DNA of 31,712 nucleotides. Source: a virus. Each line of letters opens with the position of its first letter. Position 1 is the first letter of the stretch. Both the position numbers and the translations under genes were made by a program. Where the stretch lies: positions 1 to 31,712 of IMG/VR virus record IMGVR_UViG_3300025120_000293; one strand, 5' to 3'. Shown here in pieces: positions 22,067 through 30,160 of this stretch. The notes under the pieces are model-generated. The model was given only the letters and a program-made list of their open reading frames with translations. It was not told where the DNA came from and made no database searches.

Positions 22067-22279
22067 TTATATATTAATAGTTTCTAAATTAAATTCTAAT
22101 TCTTTCAAATTACTCAAATCCTTGACAGTTAAAGTGTCGGGGTTTTGAATCTTTGAATTAAGTGTGGGCATAGTCATTTCTAACTTTTCTGCCACATCTT
22201 TCTTTTTAAGACCTAATCGCCTTAAATCATCAATGAATTCGATTTCGAACTCACTAATAAATACTTGTATTTTATCCAT
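22067..22279 (-). CDS. Small HTH regulator (70 aa)
   Basis: A 70-residue protein with a compact HTH: FIDDLRRLGLKKKDVAEKLEMTMPTLNSKIQNPDTLTVKDLSNLKELE. The KKDVAEKLEMTMPTLNSKIQ part is a Cro/C1-type recognition unit, and TVKDLSNL forms the next helix. It is likely a transcription regulator of early promoters. The AT-rich elements at 22554..22581 and 15015..15052 are possible targets. It sits between the Cys-rich gene and ERF with gaps of 2 to 3 bases. There is no divergent repressor pair, which fits a lytic phage. Confidence 0.75.
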   Translation of the reverse strand: MDKIQVFISEFEIEFIDDLRRLGLKKKDVAEKLEMTMPTLNSKIQNPDTLTVKDLSNLKELEFNLETINI

Positions 22280-22282
22280 AAA

Positions 22283-22540
22283 TTACCATTTATCTAAAGG
22301 ACATTTAGAAGATGGGGAAAGTGTCTTGGGTGGTATTGCACAACCACAACCATTTTTTATTTCTTTAGTTTTAACATTTATCCCTTGTTTTGATGGGTTA
22401 CATATATGACCACTTCTAATATCACAAACATCGCAAATAAGTAATCTTATCTTTGACATTTGAACAATATTAGGATCAAGTAATTTAAATTGGCTTAGTG
22501 TCCAATTTGCCCAACCCTCTAAAATATTCTTTAGTAACAT
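22283..22540 (-). CDS. Cys-rich zinc-ribbon-like protein (85 aa)
   Basis: An 85-residue protein with an amphipathic N-terminal helix (LLKNILEGWANWTLSQFKLL) and eight Cys in the remaining part, including LLICDVCDIRSGHICNP, KNGCGCAIPPKTLSP and SSKCPLDKW. The order CDxC, GCGC and CPL.KW is a recurring zinc-ribbon pattern in Bacteroidota phages and hosts, with no defined role. It is the first gene of the early/recombination operon. The upstream gap carries TAACTTTA (one mismatch from a -7 box) 5 bases before the ATG and a conserved AT-rich element (22554..22581). Confidence 0.65.
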   Translation of the reverse strand: MLLKNILEGWANWTLSQFKLLDPNIVQMSKIRLLICDVCDIRSGHICNPSKQGINVKTKEIKNGCGCAIPPKTLSPSSKCPLDKW

Positions 22541-22553
22541 TGTGGTAAAGTTA

Positions 22554-22581
22554 AAAATATTTTCAATATAAAAAAATATTT
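22554..22581. promoter_or_regulatory. AT-rich element shared with 15015..15052
   Basis: The plus strand reads AAATATTTT then CAATATA, a run of A and TATTTA. On the minus strand AAATATTTT and AAAATATTT make a 9-bp inverted repeat around TTTATATTG. Bases 15026..15052 repeat the same order with one extra base on each side of the comparison. It lies about 14 bases before the ATG at 22540 and may be an operator or a weak terminator after the tail operon. Confidence 0.45.
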
Positions 22582-23917
22582 ATTCAAATTTATATAAATC
22601 AAAACTTGCTATATCATCATCTTGATTAGGTAAGTGCATAACAATTCTATATTGATTTTGCTTCACATCATACTCTAAACTATCAATCATAGCACTAACT
22701 GGTTCTTGTAAAACAGTAGTTCCAAAATTAACCCACAATTTGTGATAAAAATATATAGGAACAACATCAGCATCATCTTTATAAAAAGAACCCTCATATT
22801 GTTTTATTGGCAAACGATAATCATTTATTATTTCTTGTAATACACACTTATCTAATGTATTGGTGTTAAAAACATCTAAAGGTCTATCTTTTCTTGTAAA
22901 TGTACCTTGAATTGAATTTGTATCTCCTAAATCGAGTTCATTTGATAATATTGTAGATGGTTGTTTGTATTCACCAGTAACATTATCATCAGCTTCAGTT
23001 ATTGATCCATCAATAATCTTAAATTGATTGCCCCTCCTCCTTGTGTGTAATCTTGTTTTAGTGCTTGATTTTTCACTAATTGAAACACCATCAAAAAAAG
23101 CTGCTGCACCAAAATTTCCAGATGCAGACATAGCGAAAAGTTTAAATTCAATATGTGGATTTGTTTCAGATGCCAGTAAATTAGTTTGTATTATTGTTGA
23201 GTATTTATTCCACGAATTAAATTGAGTATAATCTATTTTTCTAAAGAATCTGTCATCTGTAAATGCAATAGCACCACCACCCTCACCACAAGAGCCACAA
23301 GCTGCTCTAAATTTGTTTTCTTCAAAATCATACATTTTGTTAATCGTTCCATCATTTGTTGAATCAAGACCTAAACTCATATATTGATTAACTCCAACTG
23401 CACCGATTCCAGGTAATGTTTCAACTCTATAATTCCAACTAATTTCTAAATCTTTACCACTGTTAATTCTCGTATCGCTTAATATGTTTTTTAACATATG
23501 TGTAGTTTTTTCTTGAGTACTACTTCCAAATGGAACTACAACTAAAGCACTTTGAAATAAACAGTAAATACCTGATATTGGGTTTACTCTTGAATAAACA
23601 CCACTTGGTATTGCAATGACTGCTTTTGAAGCAGTTATGTTCCAATTAAAACTATTGTATCTAAAATTTGGATTTTTATTAATTAAAGACATCGCTTTAA
23701 TTTTAGTGGTCTTTATTGCATCTCTAAGTGGTCTTATATACTCAACTATTAAATCTGAATTTATAGGTGCTAAATTGCTTGGGATTTGCTTTAAAACATC
23801 TTTGCTTTGTTTTAATGTTGTTTTTGCATTGCCATCTTTATCGTAAACAAAAAACTCTATATTTTCAGTGCCATTTTGTTGAAGTAATCTTGTTTGCTCA
23901 TCTCTAAATATACCCAT
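22580..23917 (-). CDS. Distal tail / baseplate-type structural protein (445 aa)
   Basis: A 445-residue protein at the end of the tail operon. Recognisable parts are SRVNPISGIYCLFQSALVVVPFGSS, then a segment with a Cys/Gly-rich loop (AACGSCGEGGGAIAF), then a beta-rich domain with FKLFAMSASGNFGAAAFFDGVSI that resembles a carbohydrate-binding jelly-roll (a DDGVSI-type end strand), and a C-terminal half with YEGSFYKDDADVVPIYFYHKLWVNFGTTVL. The position after the hub protein and the length suit a receptor-binding or baseplate protein. I cannot name the family. A -7 box (23922..23929) stands 4 bases before the ATG, so it may also be expressed on its own. Confidence 0.6.
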   Translation of the reverse strand: MGIFRDEQTRLLQQNGTENIEFFVYDKDGNAKTTLKQSKDVLKQIPSNLAPINSDLIVEYIRPLRDAIKTTKIKAMSLINKNPNFRYNSFNWNITASKAVIAIPSGVYSRVNPISGIYCLFQSALVVVPFGSSTQEKTTHMLKNILSDTRINSGKDLEISWNYRVETLPGIGAVGVNQYMSLGLDSTNDGTINKMYDFEENKFRAACGSCGEGGGAIAFTDDRFFRKIDYTQFNSWNKYSTIIQTNLLASETNPHIEFKLFAMSASGNFGAAAFFDGVSISEKSSTKTRLHTRRRGNQFKIIDGSITEADDNVTGEYKQPSTILSNELDLGDTNSIQGTFTRKDRPLDVFNTNTLDKCVLQEIINDYRLPIKQYEGSFYKDDADVVPIYFYHKLWVNFGTTVLQEPVSAMIDSLEYDVKQNQYRIVMHLPNQDDDIASFDLYKFE

Positions 23918-23921
23918 AACA

Positions 23922-23929
23922 CAAATTTA
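23922..23929 (-). promoter_or_regulatory. Candidate -7 box (TAAATTTG) 4 nt before ATG 23917
   Basis: It reads TAAATTTG TGTT ATG on the minus strand, partly overlapping the stop region of the glycosyltransferase-like gene (stop at 23927). It would give independent expression of the 445-residue tail protein. Confidence 0.4.
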
Positions 23930-24835
23930 CAATATTTGTTTAACAAGTTCGTAATACTTAAAAGATGCTAAACTTGGATTTATTTCTAAATCCTTTGGTG
24001 GTTTTTTGTTTAAATATTTTGCTTTATAAAACTCCTTGTTTTTATCGTTGTTTATTCCTGCATTATGAAAGATTGAATTAGTACCCCACGAATTCACATT
24101 GTCTGTTGCCCAAGTAAAATCTAATTCTTTAATAACTTCAGTATTAATATCTCTTTTCCAAAGATTCCAAAGAACTGCCCACATATCAGCACACCAAATT
24201 TGTAATGGGTGGTGTCTGTCATCTTTTGCAATTTTTTGTGTATTTAGTGCAACAACTTTTTCAAATAAGTTTTCGCAATCCTTTTCAACTTCTTCCCAAA
24301 ACTCAAAGTCAATGTTTTTTAATATATAATGACAACCACCTGATTTATCTTGATTTTGTTTAACAATCTCTTTATCAATGCTTGCCACATTACACATTAA
24401 ATTTAAAACATCTTCACCTTTAGACAAAATATAATCGTGTCCTATATAGCTTATTGTATCGCTTAAATAACAAGTTGGATTGCAACCACACAAGTAATGA
24501 TCTATTTGCAATGGTTTTGTTAAAGCTATATCGCAATCGTGATACATAAAAGTTCCTTTATATAAATCAGCATATCTGTAAAAGTGTTTTTTTAATATGT
24601 GTGGTCGAACACTTGAAATGTATTTAATGTTTTCTCTTGTATCGGGGTAAAAGTAAAAATTTACATTTGGATATTTTTGAGTTAAATAAAAGCAAGGTAA
24701 ATCGCCATTTGGTTTATCAGAAAAAATAATATCTATTTGTTCAGCTTTTATACCATTATTTAAAAAGCTATGTATCATAACATCAACTTGCCAAGAATAA
24801 TAAATGGTTGATGGTTGGCAACAAATGTATCTCAT
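23927..24835 (-). CDS. Glycosyltransferase-like protein (GT-A type) in the tail operon
   Basis: A 302-residue protein with no signal peptide or membrane segment. The N-terminus (YICCQPSTIYYSWQVDVMIH and SFLNNG) looks like the first nucleotide-sugar-binding strand and helix. MYHDCDIALTKPL contains a D100-C-D102 metal-binding motif in the D-x-D position of GT-A enzymes. DDRHHPLQIWCADMWAVLWNLWK and WGTNSIFHNAGI suit acceptor and pyrophosphate-side elements. From memory, the W-Q...HSF and D-x-D...P pattern recalls peptide O-glycosyltransferases of the GT95/GT96 type, but that needs a search. The gene starts 3 bases after the hub protein stops, whose Thr/Pro-rich linkers are good O-glycosylation substrates. 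Other substrates (host wall, teichoic-type polymer, DNA) are possible. Confidence 0.65.
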   Translation of the reverse strand: MRYICCQPSTIYYSWQVDVMIHSFLNNGIKAEQIDIIFSDKPNGDLPCFYLTQKYPNVNFYFYPDTRENIKYISSVRPHILKKHFYRYADLYKGTFMYHDCDIALTKPLQIDHYLCGCNPTCYLSDTISYIGHDYILSKGEDVLNLMCNVASIDKEIVKQNQDKSGGCHYILKNIDFEFWEEVEKDCENLFEKVVALNTQKIAKDDRHHPLQIWCADMWAVLWNLWKRDINTEVIKELDFTWATDNVNSWGTNSIFHNAGINNDKNKEFYKAKYLNKKPPKDLEINPSLASFKYYELVKQIL

Positions 24836-24838
24836 ATT

Positions 24839-27800
24839 TTATGGACAACCAGGACAAGTTGCAGTTGTTAATGTGTTTCCATTCCAAAAGAATAAATTAC
24901 CACTTGCATTTATGTAATTACCTGCACCAAGAAATACAGTACAATCAGAATTTGTAAACACGGCACTTGCAGTTGCTATAGAGTTTGAATTAATATATAT
25001 TGTTATTGATTTAGAACCACAACAAGCATTAAGTGCAGATGTTGTAACTGCTGCTTGAATTGCAGTACAAGGTGCTTGTGTTGTTGTTGGTGCTTGTGTT
25101 GTTGTTGTGCTAATATATGCATTACAAGCAGCACAGTCATCAGCTAAAACTCCCGTATTAAAACCTAAAAATAAATCTACATCACCATTTGTACCTGCAC
25201 CTCCATCTTGTAGTGATTTGTAACATAATGTTCCATCTGTAATAACTGTTGGAAAACTATTTGTTTGATTTGATACCTCTATTATTGTATCATCTGCACT
25301 ACAATTAGATTGTAAACTTTGATAAATTCTATAAAATATAGATGGTTGTGTTGTAGTGGTTGTCGTTGGCACTTGTGTCGTTGTAGATATACCTAAACAA
25401 TCATCACAAGTTGTAAAACCTGTCGCAAATTTACTTGTAGGGAAACAACCTAAATTAAATTCATTATCACTTTGAATATTTGGTGTTCTGTCAATAAATG
25501 TCCAACAATCGTTATTTGAAATTTGTTTTACAAATTGTGGAAATTCATTTTTATTGTTTCCAATAACCTCTATTCTGTCATCACCACACTTTAAATATCT
25601 TGCAAAAGATGTCATTGTTGGACAAGTTTCACTTGGTGTTGGTTTAACTGTATCACAAGAAACATTAATTGTAATAGTTAAAGTTTCGGTTGTACTTACT
25701 TCTTCAAGTATTGTAAAACAATCATTTGTTTGGACACTTAAAACAACCCTTTGACCAACACTAAAGTTTGCATTATATTGAACTGTTAATCTATCTTGTG
25801 AATTGTCTTTCTCAACTAAAAATCCATTAGGTGTTACAATATCATCATCACAAGGTGAACAACTTGCTGTATTTAAAAGGTTAGTTCCATTAAATTGTCT
25901 ATAATTAATTAAATCCTCTGATAAGAATTGAGCTGATGTAAGTGTTGTACAAGTATCATCAATAAATACTTTTGTTGTGTTAGTGTTATCAGTAAACGAT
26001 TCACCATTTATATAAAATGTTCTTGATGTTGGAGTTTTACAACATAAGTTATCAGCAGTATCTGATCTATATAATGTGATTGCTTTACAAGTTACTGCTA
26101 CTGTTGTAGATGGTTCAGGTTCAGGAGTATCAGCACAAGCACCACTAATTGTTGCAAGACCTGTTAAACTTACCAATGATTGTCCTATTGATATAATATA
26201 ACAATCATTACCTGTTGATGAAATTATAACCTCATCTCCTACTGCTTTAGAAGCATCATAAGGAACTGAAACAGATGTACTATCTACTAATTTTCTTAAT
26301 CTCCAAGAATTCCAAGTATATTGTTCTCTTTGTCCTGCCGTTGGTACACTTTCACCTGTCGTGTTAATTGCATAAGCATTAAAATAGTGTGCAACACCTG
26401 CAGTTAATGTAAGTGATGGACTTGTAACACTTGTTGTGTTTAAACTAAAACTTAAAACACCTGATATATTTTGACCTGTTGCAACTTGTATTTTTCTATT
26501 TTTAGTGTAATCGTTTCCATCAGTTCCAAAGTAAAAACCATATTCAGTAACATTGCTTGTTCCTACATCTGTAATTTTACCTTTTACAGTCATAGATGTA
26601 TTTTTTACATCACTATTAGCAATTAATTCATTTGTTACACTTGGACTTGCAGATGGTGGTTGTGTTGTAGGTGCAACTGCACCTGGTGTATAATTAATTC
26701 TATCACCAACACCCTCAGTAAAAATATTTGTTTTGACATAAGCAGCAATAAAATATGTTTCTCCAGTAATTAAACCTGTTTGATTAGATGAATAACTTGC
26801 ATTTGTGCCTGTTGAAAAAACTTTCGAATTTGATTCTATAATAGGGTTTGTTCCAAAATAAAAACCTTTTTCAATTACATCTAACCCTCTGTCATTTGTT
26901 ATCGTGGCATTTAAAGTTACACTTGTTGATGTTGTATTTGTAACATCATTGGTTGTAACTAAAGGATTTAATATCGTTTGATTTTGATTAGTTTCTCCAG
27001 TTTGACCTGCTGATAATGCTTTGTCATAATAATTACTATTTGAAACAACATACCAACTCGCATTTGCTTGATAAACTCTTGAATTTGTTATTCTTAAAAT
27101 ATTTTCTAAAACTTTTTTTGATGAAAGTTTTGCAAAATTATCAGTAAATGCAAATTCATTAATACTTATATTTTGAAATAAATTATTATCACCTGTAATA
27201 ACTGATCCTGCAAGTGTGGTATAACGTATATTATTTTGTATAAAAATGTCAAAATCTAAGCCAGTAAATGACAATATTTTATGTAAATAATAAAATGCAG
27301 AATCTAAATTAGTTTGATCGGTTGCACCAACTTTAATTGAACCATCTGTATTAGTTTCAATTTTACCATCAGGTACTAAATAAGAATCAAGAGTTCCTAA
27401 GTTATCTATTGCTCTTAAACTTATATCAAATGGTTTTGATTGTATTGCTTCTTGAAATGTGTCAGAAACTAAAAACCCCTCCCAATAAACTTGAAATATT
27501 GTAGATGCTGCCCAATTAAAATCTGTTTCTTGCCAATTTGTATCTGCAAGTTGCCAAAGTGGTGAATTAATATCAGCAGCTTCATCTTCAACTCCAATAT
27601 TAACCCTAACCTTGTATTCTCTTTCATCAAAATTTATAAACTCATCATAAGAAATTGTTTCAGTAGTTTTAATATTTAATATACAAGAAGAACCGATTAT
27701 CGGATTGTAAAAATCCTCATCATTAGTATATGTAATTATAACTGGGTTATCAGTACCTACGATAGCAAGTACATCTCCAACATAATCCTTTTTTAGAATT

Positions 27801-27865
27801 TGGACACTTCTTTTATTTCCCTTGATGTCTGAAAAATCAAGTTCATATTTAACTCCGTAAGCCAT
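24839..27865 (-). CDS. Large tail hub/tip protein with FN3-like repeats and Cys-rich modules (1008 aa)
   Basis: A 1008-residue tail protein next to the tape measure. Residues 1 to about 295 are a compact region (YELDFSDIKGNKRSVQILKK, FQVYWEGFLVSDTFQEAI, KPFDISLRAIDNLGTL) like the hub or tail-tip domains of siphophages. Residues about 298 to 392 and 409 to 510 are two FN3/Ig-like repeats (VTLNATITNDRGLDVIEKGFYFGT and MTVKGKITDVGTSNVTEYGFYFGT). From about 540 to 1008 the protein is a chain of Cys-rich modules with 26 Cys, separated by linkers such as EPEPSTT, KPTPSET, TTTQVPTTTTTTQP (about 826 to 840) and TTTTQAPTTTQAP (about 919 to 931). The first 550 residues have one Cys. It likely recognises the host surface. 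It shares one base with the tape measure gene. Confidence 0.75.
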   Translation of the reverse strand: MAYGVKYELDFSDIKGNKRSVQILKKDYVGDVLAIVGTDNPVIITYTNDEDFYNPIIGSSCILNIKTTETISYDEFINFDEREYKVRVNIGVEDEAADINSPLWQLADTNWQETDFNWAASTIFQVYWEGFLVSDTFQEAIQSKPFDISLRAIDNLGTLDSYLVPDGKIETNTDGSIKVGATDQTNLDSAFYYLHKILSFTGLDFDIFIQNNIRYTTLAGSVITGDNNLFQNISINEFAFTDNFAKLSSKKVLENILRITNSRVYQANASWYVVSNSNYYDKALSAGQTGETNQNQTILNPLVTTNDVTNTTSTSVTLNATITNDRGLDVIEKGFYFGTNPIIESNSKVFSTGTNASYSSNQTGLITGETYFIAAYVKTNIFTEGVGDRINYTPGAVAPTTQPPSASPSVTNELIANSDVKNTSMTVKGKITDVGTSNVTEYGFYFGTDGNDYTKNRKIQVATGQNISGVLSFSLNTTSVTSPSLTLTAGVAHYFNAYAINTTGESVPTAGQREQYTWNSWRLRKLVDSTSVSVPYDASKAVGDEVIISSTGNDCYIISIGQSLVSLTGLATISGACADTPEPEPSTTVAVTCKAITLYRSDTADNLCCKTPTSRTFYINGESFTDNTNTTKVFIDDTCTTLTSAQFLSEDLINYRQFNGTNLLNTASCSPCDDDIVTPNGFLVEKDNSQDRLTVQYNANFSVGQRVVLSVQTNDCFTILEEVSTTETLTITINVSCDTVKPTPSETCPTMTSFARYLKCGDDRIEVIGNNKNEFPQFVKQISNNDCWTFIDRTPNIQSDNEFNLGCFPTSKFATGFTTCDDCLGISTTTQVPTTTTTTQPSIFYRIYQSLQSNCSADDTIIEVSNQTNSFPTVITDGTLCYKSLQDGGAGTNGDVDLFLGFNTGVLADDCAACNAYISTTTTQAPTTTQAPCTAIQAAVTTSALNACCGSKSITIYINSNSIATASAVFTNSDCTVFLGAGNYINASGNLFFWNGNTLTTATCPGCP

Positions 27866-29805
27866 TATTTAAATCTATTTCTGTTTCGTTCTGCTCTTTG
27901 TAAAGCAACTACTAAATCTTGACCTCTTAAAACAAACTCTCCTTGCATTGCACCACCACTGTTCCCTAACATACCTTTTAATTTATTTAATGGTGCTATA
28001 ACCTCAGGGTTTGATCTTGCACCAGGATATTCTCCAACTAAAGCATTTGTTGGACCTGAATAAATCCCTCCTTTTGCATTAGGTACTGGCGACATCATAC
28101 TTCCCATACCACTTAATGCAGCAAAAACTGTTCTAAAATCTAAACCAAAAACTGCACCTATTATAGCTGACAATGCTGCTGCCACTAATAATCTTTTTAT
28201 TAATGCTTCAAGTTGTTGCCCTATTTTTTTGAAAGCATCTTCACCCTCACTTAAATTAGCAAAAGAATCTACTAAAGTTGATCCAATAGTAGTTGCAAAA
28301 GCCATTATCATTTGATTGTTTTTCTTTAATTCTTTACCTAAAGGTATAATGGCAGTTGTTGTCAAATCTCTCATTGAAAAACCTATATCTCCAAATACAG
28401 TAGTAAAATCTAATTCTGTTTTAAACCCCTTAACTGTATCAACAAAACCAATTTTTAATTTATCAGGTAAATCTCTTGTAAAAAACTTGTCAAAATCAAG
28501 CATTTTAGTAAAATCTATCTTACTTCCTGTTGCACCTCCACCACCTCCGTTATCTCCACTTGGCTTACTTGGGATAATTGGCAAAGATTTTGGTTTCATA
28601 CCTAAAAAACCAAGAGGATCTGTAAATGCTTGTGGTGGTATAGTTAATTTATTTACTGTTCTTGTAATTTCATCTTGCAAATCTGTTAATTGCTTTCTTG
28701 CTTCTACAGTTTTTAATTTAAATATCTCAGCAGGTGCAGTTTGTGCTTTACCAATTTGTGTCAATACATCTTTAATTGATACACCAAATGAATCCATAGC
28801 TAATGCTATACCCCCAATAATTCCAACAACCAAAGCACCACCACTTCCAAATATTGCAGCAAGAGTTGCACCTACCCCTTTAATTGCTAATGAAAATCTT
28901 CTCATTAAACCAATACCAATAGCAATTAGACCACCTTTAGCTATTAACTCTATTAAATTAAATGTAGCACCTTTAACTTCAGGGCTTAAATCTTTAAATG
29001 CTTGTGTTGATTTTCTTATTTCACTTGTAAGTTTTGGAATCCCATTTTTTAAATCTAAAATTTCAACTATTTCTTGACCAAGTTCAGCAAGTGCTATATT
29101 AACATTGTCTTTTAATGTAGAAAACAAACCATTAATTGTTTTACTTAATGTTTTCATTCCACCCTCAAACTTACCTCCCTCACTTGTTGCATTTATAAAA
29201 GCATTATTTAATATGTCAAAGGTTATTTTACCCTCTGACGCCATATCCATTATCTCACCCCTTGCAACCCCCATAGAATTGGCTAAAATGTCTAATATAG
29301 GAACTCCGTTGTTTATGAATTGTCTTAAATCCCTTGTCATTACCCTGCCCTCTGCTGCTGCTTGACCAAATGCAATTCCTATACTTTGTAAATCACCACC
29401 AACAATTCCTGCAATATCACCAAGCATTGATAAACTATTAAAAGCATCGTTAGTTGATAAACCAAATCCCATTAACATATTATTCACTTTAACTAATTCA
29501 TCTAATTGAAATGGTGTTTCTGCACTAAATTTAACCAATCTTTCAAATGCTTCTGCACCTGCTTCTACTGATCCTGTTAAAGTATTTAAAGTAGTTTGTA
29601 ATCTTTCAAATTTTGCAGCTTGTCTTACTGCTATACCTCCTGCTGCAACTAAAGGTGCAGTAAATTGCATTGTTATTTGTTTACCTACTTTTCCTGCAGT
29701 TTTTGCAAAGTTATCTAATCTTGTTGATGATTTTTTTAAAGCAATATCAAAATTTCTTGTATTAGCAATAAAGTCGAATCGTAATTTGTGATTTTGGTCT
29801 GCCAT
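27865..29805 (-). CDS. Tail tape measure protein
   Basis: A 646-residue protein that sets tail length and is probably injected with the DNA. The N-terminus has the tape-measure domain pattern ARNFDIALKKSSTRLDNFAKTAGKVGKQITMQFTAPLVAAGG, then LVKVNNMLMGFGLSTNDAFNSLSMLGDIAGIVGGD and GVPILDILANSMGVARGEI, as in TMP_2-type proteins. The middle has hydrophobic segments (GATLAAIFGSGGALVVGIIGGIAL) that could cross the host membrane, and a Gly-rich linker SGDNGGGGGATGS near residues 415 to 430. The C-terminus has GGIYSGPTNALVGEYPGAR. It follows the frameshifting assembly chaperone and has a -7 box 4 bases before its ATG. At 646 residues it predicts a rather short tail (rule of about 1.5 angstrom per residue, roughly 95 nm). 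Confidence 0.93.
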   Translation of the reverse strand: MADQNHKLRFDFIANTRNFDIALKKSSTRLDNFAKTAGKVGKQITMQFTAPLVAAGGIAVRQAAKFERLQTTLNTLTGSVEAGAEAFERLVKFSAETPFQLDELVKVNNMLMGFGLSTNDAFNSLSMLGDIAGIVGGDLQSIGIAFGQAAAEGRVMTRDLRQFINNGVPILDILANSMGVARGEIMDMASEGKITFDILNNAFINATSEGGKFEGGMKTLSKTINGLFSTLKDNVNIALAELGQEIVEILDLKNGIPKLTSEIRKSTQAFKDLSPEVKGATFNLIELIAKGGLIAIGIGLMRRFSLAIKGVGATLAAIFGSGGALVVGIIGGIALAMDSFGVSIKDVLTQIGKAQTAPAEIFKLKTVEARKQLTDLQDEITRTVNKLTIPPQAFTDPLGFLGMKPKSLPIIPSKPSGDNGGGGGATGSKIDFTKMLDFDKFFTRDLPDKLKIGFVDTVKGFKTELDFTTVFGDIGFSMRDLTTTAIIPLGKELKKNNQMIMAFATTIGSTLVDSFANLSEGEDAFKKIGQQLEALIKRLLVAAALSAIIGAVFGLDFRTVFAALSGMGSMMSPVPNAKGGIYSGPTNALVGEYPGARSNPEVIAPLNKLKGMLGNSGGAMQGEFVLRGQDLVVALQRAERNRNRFK

Positions 29806-29809
29806 AGTA

Positions 29810-29817
29810 CAAAAATA
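29810..29817 (-). promoter_or_regulatory. Candidate -7 box (TATTTTTG) 4 nt before the tape measure ATG
   Basis: It reads TATTTTTG TACT ATG on the minus strand. It lies between the stop of the chaperone frameshift extension (29819) and the tape measure start, and predicts a short-leader transcript for tape measure and hub. Confidence 0.45.
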
Positions 29818-29818
29818 A

Positions 29819-30148
29819 CTATTTTTTATTCAACTTACTATTAATGAGTTCTTGATACTTCTCAAAATCTTCTCTTGATGTTTTAGCCGTATTTCTCTTT
29901 ATGTTGTCTTGTGGTAATTCAAAGAGTTGGTGGGGTTTTATCATATCAGATTTCTTGCCGACATTCACATTGTGAATCATTGTCGCTACAAATCGATGTT
30001 GTTCCCAAAGTGCATTTATTTGGATTACATAGGATTCCGACATTAGTTTGTTTTCCTTAAATGTATTTGTCCAAAAATCATTTGGATTTATACCACAATA
30101 ACCAATGTAGAAATCGGTTATATCCTCCCAAGAAGTTTTATCGGTTAT
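29819..30148 (-). CDS. Tail assembly chaperone, C-terminal (gpT-like) part reached by -1 frameshift
   Basis: This frame has no stop from the A run at 30148..30157 to 29819 and lies in the -1 frame of the preceding chaperone gene. Directly above the A run it has a TGA (30161..30163), so it can be entered only within the run or at an internal ATG (30043, 74 residues). The text begins ITDKTSWEDITDFYIGYCG and continues INPNDFWTNTFKENKLM, then an internal segment ESYVIQINALWEQHRF and a Lys-rich C-terminus. DFW..T..E-type motifs are usual in the T part of tail chaperones. With the upstream 123 residues the fusion is 232 residues. It would bind the tape measure during tail assembly. Confidence 0.8.
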   Translation of the reverse strand: MTDKTSWEDITDFYIGYCGINPNDFWTNTFKENKLMSESYVIQINALWEQHRFVATMIHNVNVGKKSDMIKPHQLFELPQDNIKRNTAKTSREDFEKYQELINSKLNKK

Positions 30149-30160
30149 TTTTTTTTTGAA
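30145..30160 (-). other. -1 ribosomal frameshift site (A10 run)
   Basis: The minus strand reads TTCAAAAAAAAAATAA, with ten A at 30157..30148 followed by the zero-frame TAA. A slip of one base back gives ATA ACC GAT in the downstream frame. In that frame TGA lies just above (30163..30161), so the run is the only place for entry. Slippery A heptamers are the known signal type in tail-chaperone genes. I did not identify a downstream stimulatory structure. Confidence 0.8.

Noticed and set aside
22067-22279. Temperate lifestyle from the small HTH gene
   Set aside because: No integrase, excisionase, divergent repressor pair or attachment site is visible, so lysogeny cannot be supported from this window.
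28316-29077. Long plus-strand frame (253 codons) opposite the tape measure gene
   Set aside because: It lies wholly antisense to a clear tape measure protein, has low-complexity Pro/Ser/Ile text with no motif, and no other plus-strand gene exists in the window.
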